From GCA-002701945 sp964442015 (GTDB lineage Bacteria > Fidelibacterota > Marinisomatia > Marinisomatales > TCS55), in assembly GCA_964442015.1 (NCBI GenBank), contig CAYTYA010000019.1:1-27674 (forward strand): DNA of 27,674 nt. Reading direction: 5' to 3'. Below the pieces are notes generated by a model, which made no database searches, was not told the DNA's origin, and saw only the letters and a program-made list of their open reading frames with translations. Of the stretch, positions 17,949 through 26,702 are shown piece after piece. Position numbers and translations under genes: made by a program. Numbering within the stretch: the stretch's first letter is position 1; every line of letters starts with the position of its first letter.

Positions 17949-19266
17949 AATAACTAGATTATTCATCGTAATTCTTTCCCTTAACACGTTGATGTCTCAA
18001 CGTGTTGTTGGATATTATCCTGATTGGATGAGATATGAGTTCCCTCCAGTTTACTTAGATTTGGATGTGTTAACGCATGTAATACATGCGTTTGGATGGC
18101 CAGATGTGAATGGCAATGTCATGTCATATGATAATATGTTTAATATTAGTAATAGTGGGATCATTCATAAGAAATTTCTATTAAGTCTTGGAGGATGGGG
18201 GCAAGATGAGGGATTTGTGGCAGTTTCGGCATCTTCTGAACTCCGACATGTTTTTATCAATAATCTGCTTGATGTATGCGATGAATACGAATATGATGGA
18301 GTGGATCTTGATTGGGAATTTCCACAATCAGTTTCCGATAGAAATAACTTAAATCTATTGGTTTCTGAAATGGATTCCATGTTTTATGCGCATGATTCAA
18401 CATTATTGATTACCATGGCTGTTCCTGCATCAAATTATTATGGTCAATGGTATGATTTTGGATATCTAAAAAATCACATAGACTTTTTTAATGCCATGAC
18501 ATATAACATGCATGGAAACTGGTCCAGTCATGCAGGACATAATTCTCCCTTATATCAATCACCTCCTGGAGATCCTGATGGGTCTTGTCAGACAGGAATG
18601 AATTATTTAATTCTTACAAGAGGTATTCCTGCTAATCAAATCAATTTGGGATTACCTTTTTGGGGAATTCAATTTAATGCTTCGAATATTAATGGATCAT
18701 TTACAGGGAGCACGGCAGATGTGCAATATAGAGAAATTCCTTCTATGATTAATAATGGTTGGACCTATCATTGGGATAGTATTGCCTATTGTCCATATCT
18801 AATTAATGATGAGCAAACAAAGGTGTTAGTATATGATAATCCCCAATCTATTGCACACAAATGTGACTATGCTATTGAAAGAGAACTAGGCGGAGTAATG
18901 ATTTGGGCATTAGGATACGATGTAACTGCTAATGGTCAAGAATTAATACAGTCAATTGGGGAAAACTATCTTCATATTGATATGGAAAATGAAGATTTAG
19001 TTCCATCGCAGTTATCAATAAAAGCATATCCAAATCCATTTAATCAATCGTGTAAAATTGTTGTGGATGTGCTTGGTGATAAATCAATTGTTTTAAATAT
19101 TTATGATATGTTAGGCAATCAGGTTGATCAAATAGCGAATACATTTTTATATACTGGACAACATACATTTTATTGGAATGCCGATCATCATACAAGCGGT
19201 GTATATTTTATTCAACTACAAAGCAATCAGATAGCAAAAACTCAGAAAATAATGTTAATTAAATAA
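17923..19266 (+). CDS. GH18 family glycosidase (chitinase-like) with T9SS-type tail
   Basis: Up to 447 residues from a GTG at 17923; a TTG at 17935 is an alternative and gives a tidier signal peptide (RITRLFIVILSLNTLMSQ). The GH18 barrel shows VVGYYPDW (28-35), SLGGWG (88-93), the catalytic DGVDLDWE with acid E132 (125-132) and AMTYNMHG (191-198), where the usual Asp after Tyr is Asn. GH18 enzymes cleave beta-1,4-N-acetylglucosamine links in chitin or related glycans by substrate-assisted catalysis; D128 and D130 are present. The C-terminal AYPNPFNQ domain is a slightly degenerate T9SS sorting tail ending KIMLIK. Just upstream, an ATG at 17901 with a strong GGGGGAT ribosome site opens a 15-codon frame that stops at 17948 out of frame, which makes the true start uncertain. 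Confidence 0.9.
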   Translation: MFPCLQTHRITRLFIVILSLNTLMSQRVVGYYPDWMRYEFPPVYLDLDVLTHVIHAFGWPDVNGNVMSYDNMFNISNSGIIHKKFLLSLGGWGQDEGFVAVSASSELRHVFINNLLDVCDEYEYDGVDLDWEFPQSVSDRNNLNLLVSEMDSMFYAHDSTLLITMAVPASNYYGQWYDFGYLKNHIDFFNAMTYNMHGNWSSHAGHNSPLYQSPPGDPDGSCQTGMNYLILTRGIPANQINLGLPFWGIQFNASNINGSFTGSTADVQYREIPSMINNGWTYHWDSIAYCPYLINDEQTKVLVYDNPQSIAHKCDYAIERELGGVMIWALGYDVTANGQELIQSIGENYLHIDMENEDLVPSQLSIKAYPNPFNQSCKIVVDVLGDKSIVLNIYDMLGNQVDQIANTFLYTGQHTFYWNADHHTSGVYFIQLQSNQIAKTQKIMLIK

Positions 19267-19402
19267 TATTATGAGAAAATAAATATTGAAGAAATTGTAA
19301 TAGTTTATTGTATTTATAATAATGTCTACATACCTTTTTACGCCATATTAGTATAGCATTTCGTTTTACTAATTAAAAACTTAATTAATAATAACAATAA
19401 AT
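19267..19402 (+). promoter_or_regulatory. Probable promoter and 5' untranslated region of the beta-helix gene
   Basis: This AT-rich gap separates the GH18 gene from the strongly initiated beta-helix gene. It holds a perfect TATAAT at 19315-19320, but no -35 box at good spacing (TTGTAA at 19295 is 14 bases away, TTGAAG at 19286 is 23). No terminator hairpin for the GH18 gene is evident. The promoter is inferred from position and the -10-like match only. Confidence 0.3.
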
Positions 19403-19409
19403 AAGGAGG
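19403..19409 (+). promoter_or_regulatory. Strong Shine-Dalgarno sequence AAGGAGG that decides the start of the beta-helix gene
   Basis: AAGGAGG is a full match to the anti-Shine-Dalgarno. It directly abuts an ATG at 19410 but lies six bases before a second in-frame ATG at 19416, the usual spacing, so 19416 is the preferred start. It is the best ribosome site in the window. Confidence 0.85.
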
Positions 19410-19415
19410 ATGAAC

Positions 19416-21191
19416 ATGGTGAAAGTGTTATCAAAAATAACATTAACCTTTGTTTGTGTTTTAATCCCTGCAAGTATTGCTGCACAAGATACATTATTGA
19501 TTGCTTGGGCAGAAACTCCAGGGTTGCTTGAATCTACGATTAAAGCAGATACAAGCGCTGATGGTTCACAAGCACATGATGTCTATTTACTAGAAGCAAA
19601 TAAGATTTATTTGCAACGAACAGAACTAAATGTAAATAGCCATGTGAACATTTCTGGTCAAACACCTGGAGCAGGTGAATTTCCAGCAACAATTCAGCCG
19701 ATGCCTGGAGATGATGGATTATCAGGTTTCACTGGATGGCCAAATGGTAATTTCCAAGTATATGGAAATGGCGCAAATTTGACCTTAAGAAACTTAATCT
19801 TAAATGGAGCTTCTATTGATCAAGGTTTTAACCTTGGCTCAGTAGTAACTGCAAGGGGAGATTTGCAAAAAATCGTAATGGATAATGTTGTTGCATCTCA
19901 TTATGTAACTTTTACATTCTCTACTTTTGGTACATCAACTGATTTTCATTTTGTTAATTCAGTAGCAAAAGCCTTTACAAATGGACCTGGTGGTCAATAC
20001 TTTGGTGGTTTATCTTGGGGCGGAGGCTCCTGGATGGGCACTATTGACTCATTAGTAGTTCAAAATAGTACAATTCATAATGTAATTGGTGAATGTATTG
20101 TTGTATATAGTCAAGTGGATTATGGCTTAGTTGATCATAGCACATTTGCAAATATTGTAATGGGTGTATTATGGTATCGTGGTCAAAATAACATGACTGT
20201 TAGTAACAATCTGTTTTATAACACGAAATCTCATGCTCAGTCTACCTACGATATTAGCGGTTGGGGCGTATGGCACCCAGGCGGTCAAGGTCAAATGAGT
20301 GTTATGCCAGAGTATACGCATCCTGACAGCACACTAATGGCAGGTGCTGATGTAGTTGATCATATGAATCGTAATGTTAATTATCACCATAATGTATGGT
20401 GGCATGATGAGCATCTTACAGGGTTTATGACTGGGACAGATCCTTGGTCATGGCAGGCTTCCAGTACAGCATATGATACGTTAGCAGATGGAACGATTGA
20501 TACAATTGTAACCGTTACTACTGTGGGTGATACAATGCTCGCGTTAGCAGATCAAAGTAAATGGAATGATGATTCAACCCTAGTTACTTTAGATCAAGGA
20601 CGTGGCGTATCGCAGTCTAATAATATTAATTCTGATCCTGGTATTAACTTAGCTGATGATTATATAACGACACAGCTTGCACGTACGTGGGATTTCAGAG
20701 ATAATCTTGTAAGTGATACTCCACCTTTTGACACACAGTGGTGGCAGTATGAGCACGATGGTAGTCATGTAAGCATTGAATGGCCAATGCATATTGACAT
20801 GAGCTATGATGCAAGTTCTGCTGCAGCAACTGCAAGTGCTAGTGGTGGACCAGTTGGAGATCCACGTTGGATGTCAAGTACTGTTGGAATCGATAATGAT
20901 GTTAATGTGCCAAATGAGTTTGCTCTTAAACAGAATTATCCAAATCCATTCAACCCAACAACTGATATCTCATTTACTATTGGACAGACATCAGATGTTA
21001 ATCTAACTATCTACAACTTACTTGGTCAAAAAGTAAGAGTATTAGAGAATGCTTCTAGACAAGCTGGAACGCATACTTTACGTTGGGATGGTCGTGATGA
21101 AATGGGTCAAGATGTATCTACTGGTGTATATCTTTATACCTTAACAAATGGTACAAACTCTATCACAAAGAAAATGGCATTGATGAAGTAA
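19416..21191 (+). CDS. Secreted right-handed parallel beta-helix protein with T9SS sorting tail
   Basis: 591 residues from the ATG at 19416 (an ATG at 19410 adds two). Signal peptide MVKVLSKITLTFVCVLIPASIAA is followed by about 300 residues with the irregular beta-helix pattern of pectate-lyase-fold proteins: VNISGQTPGAGEF, LTLRNLILNGASID, IVMDNVVASHYVTF, LVVQNSTIHNVIGE, MTVSNNLFYNTKSH, NVNYHHNVWWHDEH. Then come a less regular region rich in Asp and Thr and the T9SS domain opening at NYPNPFNP (507-514) and ending KMALMK. Beta-helix proteins of this kind bind or cleave polysaccharides (polysaccharide lyases, epimerases, glycoside hydrolases); I cannot point to catalytic residues. The full Shine-Dalgarno, its own upstream gap and a strong terminator suggest an abundant, independently transcribed surface protein. 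Confidence 0.88.
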   Translation: MVKVLSKITLTFVCVLIPASIAAQDTLLIAWAETPGLLESTIKADTSADGSQAHDVYLLEANKIYLQRTELNVNSHVNISGQTPGAGEFPATIQPMPGDDGLSGFTGWPNGNFQVYGNGANLTLRNLILNGASIDQGFNLGSVVTARGDLQKIVMDNVVASHYVTFTFSTFGTSTDFHFVNSVAKAFTNGPGGQYFGGLSWGGGSWMGTIDSLVVQNSTIHNVIGECIVVYSQVDYGLVDHSTFANIVMGVLWYRGQNNMTVSNNLFYNTKSHAQSTYDISGWGVWHPGGQGQMSVMPEYTHPDSTLMAGADVVDHMNRNVNYHHNVWWHDEHLTGFMTGTDPWSWQASSTAYDTLADGTIDTIVTVTTVGDTMLALADQSKWNDDSTLVTLDQGRGVSQSNNINSDPGINLADDYITTQLARTWDFRDNLVSDTPPFDTQWWQYEHDGSHVSIEWPMHIDMSYDASSAAATASASGGPVGDPRWMSSTVGIDNDVNVPNEFALKQNYPNPFNPTTDISFTIGQTSDVNLTIYNLLGQKVRVLENASRQAGTHTLRWDGRDEMGQDVSTGVYLYTLTNGTNSITKKMALMK

Positions 21192-21216
21192 TTCTTCAAT
21201 TCATTTTTACATTTAC

Positions 21217-21251
21217 AAAAAGGGGCAGTGAAAATTTTACTGCCCCTTTTT
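21217..21251 (+). terminator. Strong rho-independent terminator after the beta-helix gene
   Basis: A perfect 13-bp inverted repeat AAAAAGGGGCAGT / ACTGCCCCTTTTT surrounds a nine-base loop (GAAAATTTT), with the right arm ending in five T. The A-run on the left makes it plausible in both directions. It lies 26 bp after the beta-helix stop and 35 bp before the next gene, so it separates the two transcripts. It is the only strong hairpin terminator I see in the window. Confidence 0.93.
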
Positions 21252-21285
21252 AAAATATAAATATTTATTATCTAAAAATTATAAA

Positions 21286-21714
21286 TTGAACTGTCGTAAC
21301 TATATTCTATTATTATTTGGGTGTTTGATTATATCATCATGCTCAAAAGAATCAAATGATGATAGCAAAACAAAATCAAACAATATTCCTCAAAAAGTTT
21401 CAGTTTCAACGCCATCTAAAAAATCAAACTTTGATACCTCAAAACTCAATTCAGTTTGCAATTGTTATAAAGAAGCATTAAGTGCTCTTGATGATATTCT
21501 ATTAGTACGAAACAATTTTAATAGTTTTGAAGAATACAGTGAAGATAACCAATCGTTGAAACAGGTAAAAAATCACTTAAAAGATTGGCGAGCAATACAA
21601 TCTTATTGTTTACAGACTTTTAAACGAGCTATGTATTGGGAAAATGATTGTTATCCAACGGATAGTGTAGAAAAAAAGCGTTTAGAATTGAATGAATTAG
21701 GGATAAAATCATAA
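21286..21714 (+). CDS. Small lipoprotein of unknown function
   Basis: 142 residues from a TTG start at 21286 (no better in-frame ATG precedes the signal). The N-terminus is a lipoprotein signal with lipid cysteine C19 (LIISSC). A Ser/Lys/Asn-rich linker (about 20-50) leads into a helical domain with a CNCYKEALSALDDILLVRN segment and further cysteines (SYCLQ, NDCYP), so two disulfides are possible in the periplasm. I do not recognise a family. It lies 40 bp before the TonB-dependent receptor at 21755 and right after the terminator, so it is the likely first gene of that operon. Confidence 0.75.
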   Translation: MNCRNYILLLFGCLIISSCSKESNDDSKTKSNNIPQKVSVSTPSKKSNFDTSKLNSVCNCYKEALSALDDILLVRNNFNSFEEYSEDNQSLKQVKNHLKDWRAIQSYCLQTFKRAMYWENDCYPTDSVEKKRLELNELGIKS

Positions 21715-21754
21715 TCAAAAAATGAATATAAATTTTTAACTAGGAAACATTTAG

Positions 21755-24676
21755 ATGAGATCATCGCTTTTATTATTTATTATAGGATTCTTATTTATTA
21801 ATACGATAGGATATTCTCAAAAAGGTAATCTATCAGGAGTTGTGAAAGATGCTGCAAGCGGAGAACCGCTTGTTGGAGCAAATGTTTTTATAGTAGGAAC
21901 AAGCTTAGGTACAGCTGCGAATGATGAAGGTTTATATAAACTATCTAATTTAAATGAAGGTGCTTATTTGGTTAGAGCGGAATATATCGGTTATCTTATG
22001 ATGGAAGACAGCGTTGTAATTGGTGTTGAAACAGATATAAACCTAGACTTCAGCCTTAACTATACAACGATTGAGGGAGAAGAAGTAACAGTTACTGCCC
22101 AAGCAAAAGGGCAAATGGATGCGATAAATAAGCAGTTAAATTCAAATTCAATCGTTAACATTGTATCTGCGGATAGAATACAAGAACTACCTGATGCAAA
22201 TGCTGCCGAGTCTGTAGCTCGAGTTCCCGGTGTATCTATTAAAAGAGAAGGTGGTGAAGGTAATAAAGTTGTAATTAGAGGATTATCACCAAAATACAAT
22301 TCTATTACAGTAGATGGAACACGTTTGGCCTCTACAGATCCAGATGATAGAAGTACCGATCTTAGTATGATTTCACAGTATATGCTTGATGGGATTGAAG
22401 TGACAAAGGCTGGGACACCAGATCTTGATGCGGATGTATTAGGAGGAACAGTTAACTTTATCCTAAAAAGGGCAAAACCTGGTCTTCATGCAAATGTTAT
22501 TACACAAGGAATGTATAATGGCCTTGAAGACACTTATAACGATAATAAGTTTGTTTTTGACGTAAGCAATCGCTTTTGGAAAGATCGCATTGGTGTACTT
22601 GCGCAAATAGATCTTGAAAACAGAAATCGTAGTTCTCATGAACTAAGTGCTTCGTACACGCTTCCTGGAGCAGAATTAGATACGGTGAATGAACTTTTCT
22701 TTACTGGTTTGGGCTTGTATGATGTTCTTCGAAATAATAAACGTAATAATAATACCTTGATGATCGATATGAATATTCCGAATGGTAATATTAGTTATAG
22801 TAGCCTAAACAGCTCTATTGATAAAGATATTATCAATTATTCTACTAACTATGTGTTTTCTAATAACGCTAGAAATTCTTCTTCAGGTAAAACACGAAGT
22901 AAAATTGAAGTAACAACAAGAACCTTACGCTATAAGCAGACATTGTTTTCAAACTTGCACATCGATGCGTTCAGTTCTTTTTCCCAATCAACAAATACTT
23001 CGTATGCATATTCATTTAACTTCCTCGAACCTGATGCATATACAGAATCTACCTTTGGTATAAAGATGGAAAGAGTGGAGCAGATTGCAAAATTTGATAC
23101 ACTGAATACTGGTTTGGATAGTTATCAGTATAATAAATATTTCAGTGATGAAGAAGAGAGAACCTATGGTGTAAACGTAGCGTTAGATTTTCGATTAGGG
23201 AAACAAATATCTGGTAAATTAAAGATTGGAAATAAAGTTCGTACAAAAGAGCGAGAATACGATAGGAATAATGAATATGCGCCTGTAGCTGCAGCAGCAG
23301 GTCTTCGTGATCCAAGGGATTCATTAGTGCATCATTTTCCTCAATTATTTGAAAACCAGGGTCTAGATCCAAGAAGAATACCTATTACAGGATTTATGGA
23401 TCATGATTATGATCCAGGTAATTTTATGAATGGCGAATACACAATGGGACCAGTAGCTGATCTTGATTTCATGTTAGAGGTTTTTAGATTTTTTAAGAAA
23501 AATTTTGGTAGATATTCACCAGGTGCATCTACCATTGATGAATATATTATGCATAGATTGCATGAGACAAATACCATTATGTACGATTATACAGGTGAAG
23601 AAAATTATAATGCATATTATTATATGGTCGATATGGATATTGGTTCAAAATTTAACCTTATCGCTGGTGGACGTTCAGAGAGGAACGAAACATTATACGG
23701 CTCTTGGAGATCACAAAAATCTGCCTTACCTCATTGGATATATACTGGAGAGCCTTATTCGCATGAAAGAGAAAATGAATTTTGGCTACCTGCGCTATTT
23801 CTACGATTTAAACCTTTTTCATGGTTAAATATTCGTTTTGCTCAGACAAATACACTCACTAGACCTAACTATACAGACATTATTCCTTTATATGAAATAG
23901 ATGGTCCTGGTTCTAATGTGGATTACAGAAATCCATTTCTGAAACCTGGTAAATCAGAAAACATGGATTTTGCTGTTACGTTCCTACAAAATCATCTTGG
24001 CTTGTTTAGTATTGGTTATTTTGAAAAAAATATAAAGAATCTCATTTATTCAAGTGGTAGGAGATATATTTCTGATCCAAGCGAACATGGACTACCAGAA
24101 TCAACACATAAATATTATATCCAAAATTATACATCCAATAATCCATATGCTGTAAAGTTATCTGGTTTTGAGTTTGATTTTCAGACAAGATTTTGGTACT
24201 TACCAAGTGTATTAAGTGGATTAGTATTAAATGCAAATTATACAATTACTGAATCGGAGGTAAGGTATCCAAGAACGATTATAGAATTTAATATCGATTG
24301 GGGACCGCCTCTTACAACTACTACTACAAATGTAGATACATTTTATGTAGACAGATTGATTGATCAACCAGATGAGATAATCAATATTTCTCTTGGTTAT
24401 GACTATAAAGGATTTTCCGGTAGACTTTCTATGTTATATAAATCGAATGTATTCATGCGAACAGACTTTTGGCCAGAGTTACGTCAGTCAACGGATGATT
24501 ATCGTAGATGGGATCTATCCATGAAAACAGATCTTCCTGTTGAAGGATTAGAAATCTTTTTAAACGTGAGCAATATTACTGAAGCAATCGATAGAAACAT
24601 CTTCAGAGATAGAAATTTAAGCTTAAAACAGCATTACGGTAAAACGATTGATCTAGGATTCCGTTATTATTTTTAA
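21755..24676 (+). CDS. TonB-dependent outer membrane receptor (carbohydrate-type)
   Basis: 973 residues. Signal peptide (1-21), carboxypeptidase-regulatory-like domain (about 25-103), TonB-box-like EEVTVTAQA (109-117), plug domain (about 130-238; VARVPGVSIKREGGEGNKV, ITVDGTR, DLDADVLGGTVNF) and a long barrel ending GFRYYF with a C-terminal aromatic residue. The ELPDANAAESVARVPGVSI form of the plug is the one seen in receptors of the Xanthomonas/Caulobacter type that serve complex-carbohydrate uptake, which differs from the receptor at 211-3114. It should import an oligosaccharide or other large nutrient with TonB energy. It is followed after 19 bp by an SGNH esterase and then by two more surface-type genes, so an acylated glycan is a fair guess at ligand; this is inference. 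Confidence 0.94.
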   Translation: MRSSLLLFIIGFLFINTIGYSQKGNLSGVVKDAASGEPLVGANVFIVGTSLGTAANDEGLYKLSNLNEGAYLVRAEYIGYLMMEDSVVIGVETDINLDFSLNYTTIEGEEVTVTAQAKGQMDAINKQLNSNSIVNIVSADRIQELPDANAAESVARVPGVSIKREGGEGNKVVIRGLSPKYNSITVDGTRLASTDPDDRSTDLSMISQYMLDGIEVTKAGTPDLDADVLGGTVNFILKRAKPGLHANVITQGMYNGLEDTYNDNKFVFDVSNRFWKDRIGVLAQIDLENRNRSSHELSASYTLPGAELDTVNELFFTGLGLYDVLRNNKRNNNTLMIDMNIPNGNISYSSLNSSIDKDIINYSTNYVFSNNARNSSSGKTRSKIEVTTRTLRYKQTLFSNLHIDAFSSFSQSTNTSYAYSFNFLEPDAYTESTFGIKMERVEQIAKFDTLNTGLDSYQYNKYFSDEEERTYGVNVALDFRLGKQISGKLKIGNKVRTKEREYDRNNEYAPVAAAAGLRDPRDSLVHHFPQLFENQGLDPRRIPITGFMDHDYDPGNFMNGEYTMGPVADLDFMLEVFRFFKKNFGRYSPGASTIDEYIMHRLHETNTIMYDYTGEENYNAYYYMVDMDIGSKFNLIAGGRSERNETLYGSWRSQKSALPHWIYTGEPYSHERENEFWLPALFLRFKPFSWLNIRFAQTNTLTRPNYTDIIPLYEIDGPGSNVDYRNPFLKPGKSENMDFAVTFLQNHLGLFSIGYFEKNIKNLIYSSGRRYISDPSEHGLPESTHKYYIQNYTSNNPYAVKLSGFEFDFQTRFWYLPSVLSGLVLNANYTITESEVRYPRTIIEFNIDWGPPLTTTTTNVDTFYVDRLIDQPDEIINISLGYDYKGFSGRLSMLYKSNVFMRTDFWPELRQSTDDYRRWDLSMKTDLPVEGLEIFLNVSNITEAIDRNIFRDRNLSLKQHYGKTIDLGFRYYF

Positions 24677-24695
24677 TTGATTAATCAATTAAAAG

Positions 24696-25463
24696 ATGAA
24701 ACTATTATTTTTATCGATTGTTGCATTAATTAATCTATCCTGTTACCAAAAAATTCCTTCTCAAGGTAAGCAGAATTATATATACCCATCTCCAAATCTT
24801 GAAATTAAATATCAACAAGATTGGCAGAAAACCCCATTTAACAATCGAATAAATGATTTTCGGAATGAACCAATTGGAGAGAATAAGATCGTATTTCTGG
24901 GTAATAGCATTATTGAGGCTGGCAGTAATTGGAATGAAAAGTTTGGAGTTAATTATATTGTAAATAGAGGTATTTCAGGCGACTTTACTGAAGGTGTTTT
25001 ATCTAGACTAAATGAAATATTTTATTATAAACCTCTAGCTGTGTATATCTTAATTGGAATTAACGATATTTTTGATGATCATTTGAATAGAAAAGATATA
25101 ACCCCGCTTTATGTTGCCAGTAATATAATGAAGATTGCAAATCAGATTAAGGTGAATAGCAATGATACAAAAATATTTATTCAAACAATTCTCCCAGTTG
25201 ATACATTGCGATATATGGAATTTCATGATCGTAAATTACCTATATACAAAATATCTCTTAATGAGCAGATTAATCAGATAAACCTACTGATAGAAGAAAT
25301 CAATAAAGATCACTCTATAATTGATTTACACTCTTTATTTGCAGATAAACGAGGATTAATGAATAAACAGTATACTACAGATGGTGTTCATTTGAATAAT
25401 ACTGGATATAGTATTTGGGTTAAGCATATTAAAAAAGATATTTTATCATTTATGGAAGGATAA
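24696..25463 (+). CDS. SGNH/GDSL-family esterase, lipoprotein
   Basis: 255 residues with a lipoprotein signal and lipid cysteine C16 (ALINLSC). SGNH blocks are visible: FLGNSI with nucleophile S71 (GNS in place of GDS), the block II RGISGD (oxyanion glycine about G95), LIGINDI with N123, and TTDGVHLN with D229 and H232. This arrangement is typical of platelet-activating-factor-acetylhydrolase-like and sialate/acetylxylan-type esterases that remove acyl groups, often acetyl, from sugars. Being lipid-anchored, it should work in the periplasm or on the outer membrane. It starts 19 bp after the TonB receptor and so is almost surely co-transcribed, fitting deacylation of the imported glycan. Substrate is not known. 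Confidence 0.92.
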   Translation: MKLLFLSIVALINLSCYQKIPSQGKQNYIYPSPNLEIKYQQDWQKTPFNNRINDFRNEPIGENKIVFLGNSIIEAGSNWNEKFGVNYIVNRGISGDFTEGVLSRLNEIFYYKPLAVYILIGINDIFDDHLNRKDITPLYVASNIMKIANQIKVNSNDTKIFIQTILPVDTLRYMEFHDRKLPIYKISLNEQINQINLLIEEINKDHSIIDLHSLFADKRGLMNKQYTTDGVHLNNTGYSIWVKHIKKDILSFMEG

Positions 25464-25517
25464 TGGAATCAATCTAATTATGACTACATTGTATAACATT
25501 TATTTTAGGGAGATGTA

Positions 25518-26681
25518 ATGAAAAAACTGTGTTTAATTGTATTAATATTTGTTTTTAGCTGTGATGAAACAACTAACGAAGAAGTTTCCTTGCTTGGGAC
25601 ATGGACAATTACATCATTAAAATATTATAATAATTCTGATTGTTCAGGTGAATATGATGAGTCAACAGGCACTATTACGTTTAACGAAACTTCTGTGTAT
25701 GAAGAGATCGTTAGCGAATATTCATTTCAAGAATATTGTCAATCCATTGGTGGGTCATATGATGGTACTTATTGCTTAATTGGAGATGGATCATTATTCT
25801 TCAATGGTGCTGATTATGTGGAAGTCCCTCATCATGAATCGTTAAATATAAGCGACACAAATGGTAATCAAGGTACGTTAATGGCTTATATTAAAATTGA
25901 AGACCCCTCCGAGGTTACATATAATAGAATTATATCAAAAAAATCTATCTGGAATGCCCCTACAGGATATGAGCTGGAAGTTAATCCATCGCAAAATATT
26001 ATCACTTTTCTTGCGGGAGATGATAATTATGCAAGAGGCGAGTTAATACCAACAGAAGAATGGATGCATGTAGCAGTAACATTTAATGATACTATAGCTA
26101 CTATTTATGTCAATGGTGCGGATGTTACGTTCGATAACAATATTAATCCTGTTGTTAGCGATGAAGTTCCTTTATGGATTGGGAATCTTACAGGAAGTGA
26201 AGATGACCCAGAGGGAGGTGGATTTTATGGTCATATTGATGAGGTAGGGGTTTTAGATATTGAGTTATCTGCAGAACAGGTGATAGATGTGATTGCAAAT
26301 GGATTTCAAGTTAATAGTAATGTGGTAGCATATTGGGATTTTAGTTCAGGAGAAGGTGAAGTCCTTTTAGACCAAAGCAATAATGATAATAACGGTACAA
26401 TAACAGGAGCTGATTGGGCAATTAATAGCCCTATCGAAGTTCAAAAGAATGAAGACTCATTCTCACAATTATGTTCAAATACAGGTGGTGATTATTCAGG
26501 AAGTAGTTGTTCGATTATAACTACAAGTACTTGGAATTATCGACTAAATTTAAATGAATTTTGTGAAATGGATTCACTTGGCATGTCATCATATTGTGGA
26601 ACACTCCAACTCACGCCAAGTGATGCTACAATTACTTTTACTAATGATGATGGATGTGTTGTTATTAATTGTAGTAGATAG
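25518..26681 (+). CDS. LamG-domain lipoprotein with LamG module inserted in a second domain
   Basis: 387 residues; AGGGAG lies at good distance before the ATG. Lipid cysteine C15 (IFVFSC). Residues 24-60 (LLGTWTITSLKYY...) look like the opening strands of a lipocalin-like barrel; about 90-305 is a LamG/concanavalin-like jelly roll (SLFFNGADYVEVP, GTLMAYIKI, EEWMHVAVTFNDTIATIYVNG, GHIDEVGVLDIELSAEQV, VVAYWDFSSGEG); about 335-387 (STWNYRLNLNEFCE...TITFTNDDG) looks like a second lipocalin-type stretch. Two Cys motifs with the same spacing, FxxxCxxxGGxYxGxxCxI, bracket the LamG domain (70-88 and 315-333). LamG modules commonly bind sugars. Context, between two SGNH esterases and after a TonB receptor, suggests a surface glycan-binding lipoprotein; that role is inference. 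Confidence 0.88.
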   Translation: MKKLCLIVLIFVFSCDETTNEEVSLLGTWTITSLKYYNNSDCSGEYDESTGTITFNETSVYEEIVSEYSFQEYCQSIGGSYDGTYCLIGDGSLFFNGADYVEVPHHESLNISDTNGNQGTLMAYIKIEDPSEVTYNRIISKKSIWNAPTGYELEVNPSQNIITFLAGDDNYARGELIPTEEWMHVAVTFNDTIATIYVNGADVTFDNNINPVVSDEVPLWIGNLTGSEDDPEGGGFYGHIDEVGVLDIELSAEQVIDVIANGFQVNSNVVAYWDFSSGEGEVLLDQSNNDNNGTITGADWAINSPIEVQKNEDSFSQLCSNTGGDYSGSSCSIITTSTWNYRLNLNEFCEMDSLGMSSYCGTLQLTPSDATITFTNDDGCVVINCSR

Positions 26682-26702
26682 ATCTATATATTTTGTGAAT
26701 AG

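Noticed and set aside
24677..24692. Short palindrome TTGATTAATCAA between the TonB receptor and the SGNH esterase as an operator or terminator
   Set aside because: Six AT-rich base pairs without loop or T run in a 19-bp intergenic space; chance is sufficient.
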